A program made the translations under genes and the position numbers. The notes below the pieces were generated by a model. That model had not been told where the DNA came from. It ran no database searches and saw nothing but the letters and a program-made list of their open reading frames with translations. DNA of 64,000 nucleotides, from assembly GCA_020161615.1 (NCBI GenBank), contig JAIUPD010000001.1, forward strand, positions 310,001-374,000, given 5' to 3'. Positions 62,200-64,000 of the stretch are shown here, one piece after another. The stretch comes from Pseudomonadota bacterium. GTDB lineage: Bacteria; Pseudomonadota; Alphaproteobacteria; Rhodobacterales; Rhodobacteraceae. Positions within the stretch are counted from its first letter, which is position 1, and each line of letters starts with the position of its first letter.

Positions 62200-62730
62200 T
62201 CAGGTCGGGGCATAAGTGAGGCGGATGACATCGCCCGGCATCGGGTCGCTGGCGACGAGGCGCAGGCGGGGCAGGGCGGTGTGGAAGAAAGGGTTGCCGC
62301 CGCCCAGCACCACGGGATGCACATAGAGCCGGTAGAGGTCGATGAGGCCGAGGGGCGCGAGGCTGGCGGCAAGATCGGGGCCGCCCAGTTCGATCTCACC
62401 CTCGACGGAGGCTTTCAGCGCTCGGACTTCGGCCGCGAGGTCGGGGCCCAGCAGGGTGGCGTTGGGGCCAAGATCGGGCTTCCCGCGCGAGGCCACCCAT
62501 TTCGGCATGCGGCGCCAGGCCTCGGCGAAGGCCCTTTCGGGGGCGTCCCATTCCGGGTGGTCCTGGTCCCAATAGGCCATGATCTCGTAGAGTTTGCGGC
62601 CGTAGAGGCTGCCGGCCTGTTCCCGCGCCTGCTCGACGAAATGCTGGAAGAGCCCGGGCGCGGGGGCGAAACGGTCATGGTCGACAAAGCCGTCGAGCGA
62701 GACATTCATGCCGAAGACGAGCGTGGCCAT
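62200..62730 (-). CDS. Dihydrofolate reductase-like (RibD C-terminal domain) protein
   Basis: 176 aa from ATG 62730. RibD_C/DHFR fold: ATLVFGMNVSLDGFVDHDRF (start strand and NxSLDG motif), SLYGRKLYEIMAYW, KWVASRGK, DLAAEVRALKASVEGEIELGGPDLAASLAPLGLIDLYRLYVHPVVLGGGNPFF. Common standalone reductase of unknown substrate; not a canonical FolA. Convergent spacing and no operon partners; it is divergent from the PhnA gene. The frame continues far upstream antisense to the PhnA gene, which is not coding. Confidence 0.9.
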   Translation of the reverse strand: MATLVFGMNVSLDGFVDHDRFAPAPGLFQHFVEQAREQAGSLYGRKLYEIMAYWDQDHPEWDAPERAFAEAWRRMPKWVASRGKPDLGPNATLLGPDLAAEVRALKASVEGEIELGGPDLAASLAPLGLIDLYRLYVHPVVLGGGNPFFHTALPRLRLVASDPMPGDVIRLTYAPT

Positions 62731-62823
62731 GGGAACCTCCGGGGATTGTGGCGAGCCTAGCACGGAATGACGCCCGGGCAATCCGGGCTGGCGGCGGCGC
62801 CGGGCCGGGCGTATAGCCGGTTC

Positions 62824-63162
62824 ATGACCGAAACGCTGCCGCCCTGCCCCGAATGCAACTCCGCCTTCGTCTATCAGGCGGATTCCCTGTTGCTCTGCCC
62901 CGAATGTGGGCATGAATTCGCGCCCGCCGCAGTCGGCGAGGGTGATGTCGTGCGCGATGCGGTCGGCAATATCCTGGCCGATGGTGATACGGTGACGCTG
63001 ATCAAGGATCTGAAGCTCAAGGGCTCGTCCACCACCATCAAGGTCGGCACCAAGGTGCGCGGCATCCGGCTGGTGGCGGGCGATCACGACATCGATTGCA
63101 AGCTGCCGGGCGTCGGCGCCATCGGGCTGAAATCGCAGTTCGTCAAGAAGGTGACCGACTGA
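62824..63162 (+). CDS. yjdM: PhnA/YjdM-family zinc-ribbon protein
   Basis: 112 aa from ATG 62824. N-terminal zinc ribbon LPPCPECNSAFVYQADSLLLCPECGHEF (two CPEC pairs), then the PhnA domain DVVRDAVGNILADGDTVTLIKDLKLKGSSTTIKVGTKVRGIRLVAGDHDIDCKLPGVGAIGLKSQFVKK. Length and sequence match E. coli YjdM. The name PhnA comes from proximity to phosphonate genes; the real role is unknown and this is not the phosphonoacetate hydrolase. Stands alone here. Confidence 0.93.
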   Translation: MTETLPPCPECNSAFVYQADSLLLCPECGHEFAPAAVGEGDVVRDAVGNILADGDTVTLIKDLKLKGSSTTIKVGTKVRGIRLVAGDHDIDCKLPGVGAIGLKSQFVKKVTD

Positions 63163-63220
63163 GGGGGGCTTGCACCCATCCGTCATGCGTCGCAAGCTGA
63201 CCTCAGCTGGAGAGGTTAAC

Positions 63221-64000
63221 ATGCGCAATACCCACCCGATCGACATCGCCATCGACACCCATCGCGACGACCTGACGGCCATGGCCGACCGGGTCTGGGG
63301 CACGCCGGAATTGCTGTATCAGGAAGTTGCCTCCTGCGCCGAGCATACGGCGATGCTGAAGGCCAAAGGCTTCCGCGTGACCGAGACTGTCGCGGGCATC
63401 CCCACCGCGGTGATGGGCGAGGCGGGCGAGGGTGGGCCGATCATCGCCATCCTCGGCGAATACGACGCGCTGCCGGGGCTCAGCCAGGTGGCGGGGATCG
63501 ACACGCCGCAGGAACTGGTCAAGGACGGCAACGGCCATGGCTGCGGGCATAACCTGCTGGGAGCCGCCGCGCTGCTGGCGGCCTGCGCGGTGAAGGATTG
63601 GCTGGAGGAAACCGGCACCCCCGGGCGCGTGCGCTATTACGGTTGCCCGGCGGAAGAGGGCGGCGCGGCCAAGACCTTCATGGTGCGGGACGGTGCCTTC
63701 GACGGGGTGGACGCGGCGATCACCTGGCACCCGGACAGCATGACCCGCGTTTCCGACCCGATCTTTCTGGCCAATACCCGGGTCGATTTCACCTTCACCG
63801 GGCGCGCGTCGCATGCGGCCATGTCGCCGCACCTCGGCCGCTCGGCGCTGGATGCGGTGGAACTGATGTCGGTGGGCGTCAACTACATGCGCGAGCATAT
63901 GGTGCAGGATGCGCGCATCCATTACGCCTATCTCGACGCGGGCGGCAAGGCGCCGAACGTGGTGCAGGCCCGCGCCAAGGTGCGCTATTCGATCCGGGCG
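63221..64000 (+). CDS. M20-family amidohydrolase, AbgB-like (3' cut by the window end)
   Basis: 260 codons visible and open at the last base. ATG 63221 follows GGAGAGG. Di-metal peptidase M20D features: GEYDALPGLSQVAG, the metal-binding GHGCGHNLLGAAALLAA (Cys and His), CPAEEGGAAKTFM (catalytic Glu), DAAITWHPDSM (His), and the dimerisation-domain start TRVDFTFTGRASHAAMSPHLGRSALDAVELMSVGVNYMREHM. This matches p-aminobenzoyl-glutamate hydrolase subunit B and its many relatives that cleave N-acyl amino acids; the substrate is open. Confidence 0.9.
   Translation, partial: MRNTHPIDIAIDTHRDDLTAMADRVWGTPELLYQEVASCAEHTAMLKAKGFRVTETVAGIPTAVMGEAGEGGPIIAILGEYDALPGLSQVAGIDTPQELVKDGNGHGCGHNLLGAAALLAACAVKDWLEETGTPGRVRYYGCPAEEGGAAKTFMVRDGAFDGVDAAITWHPDSMTRVSDPIFLANTRVDFTFTGRASHAAMSPHLGRSALDAVELMSVGVNYMREHMVQDARIHYAYLDAGGKAPNVVQARAKVRYSIRA

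Overview
The window is a GC-rich stretch of an alphaproteobacterial chromosome, most likely Rhodobacterales (Rhodobacteraceae/Paracoccaceae). Evidence for this: the atpHAGDC operon, an unusual tRNA-His with A73 and no G-1, small proteins typical of this order (74 and 106 aa), a flagellar order fliL-orf155-motE-motA-orf756 divergent from fliF-fliH-fliN-fliP, a CtrA-like box in that divergent promoter, and an alphaproteobacterial LexA-like box (GTTC-N7-GTTC). Family calls come from reading translated motifs; no database search was possible.

Layout. 1-6.2 kb is the right end of a prophage: a LamG-containing tail protein cut by the window edge, small tail and holin-like genes, a T7-lysozyme-type amidase, an overlapping i-spanin/o-spanin pair, then a lower-GC two-gene cargo module (HEPN-like protein plus an unrecognised partner) and a small zinc-ribbon gene on the other strand. 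6.3-14.1 kb holds a CPBP protease, a TetR regulator facing a BKACE (DUF849) gene across a palindromic operator, and a translationally coupled acyl-CoA carboxylase (beta, alpha)/GST-like/acyl-CoA dehydrogenase operon. 14.6-18.8 kb: clpA, gloB and a methyltransferase. 19.1-23.9 kb: F1 ATP synthase operon atpHAGDC. 24.3-32.9 kb: prs, a DsbA-like isomerase with an alpha/beta hydrolase, efp facing a small conserved gene, a group of membrane genes that may act on lipids (CDP-alcohol phosphotransferase, acyltransferase 3, PAP2-like), a TetR regulator, the SRP RNA, and a GNAT. 33-38.7 kb: tRNA-His, a split methylenetetrahydrofolate reductase set with a Tag-like glycosylase, a creatininase-family gene with two alpha/beta hydrolases, tRNA-Arg and a GFA-family gene behind a LexA-like box. 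38.7-45.8 kb: ettA, an SPFH/NfeD pair, a sugar transferase, and paaG-paaI-paaK-paaR with a promoter/operator. 46.3-54.5 kb: flagellar motor and export genes. 54.8-64 kb: metabolic genes including flavin reductase, GNAT, dienelactone hydrolase, monomeric isocitrate dehydrogenase, an AspH-type dioxygenase, VOC and HSL-like proteins, RibD-like reductase, PhnA/YjdM, and an M20 amidohydrolase cut by the window end.

Genes are tightly packed, with many ATGA or TGATG overlaps that define operons. Intergenic spaces carry a dispersed repeat family with the core CCCCCGAGGATATTTG, and a second variant CCCCCCGGCGTATTT. The features I rate most worth following are the prophage cargo pair (4919-5787), the uncharacterised 756-residue secreted protein coupled to motA, the possible lipid headgroup locus, the LexA-like box before the GFA gene, and the repeat family.
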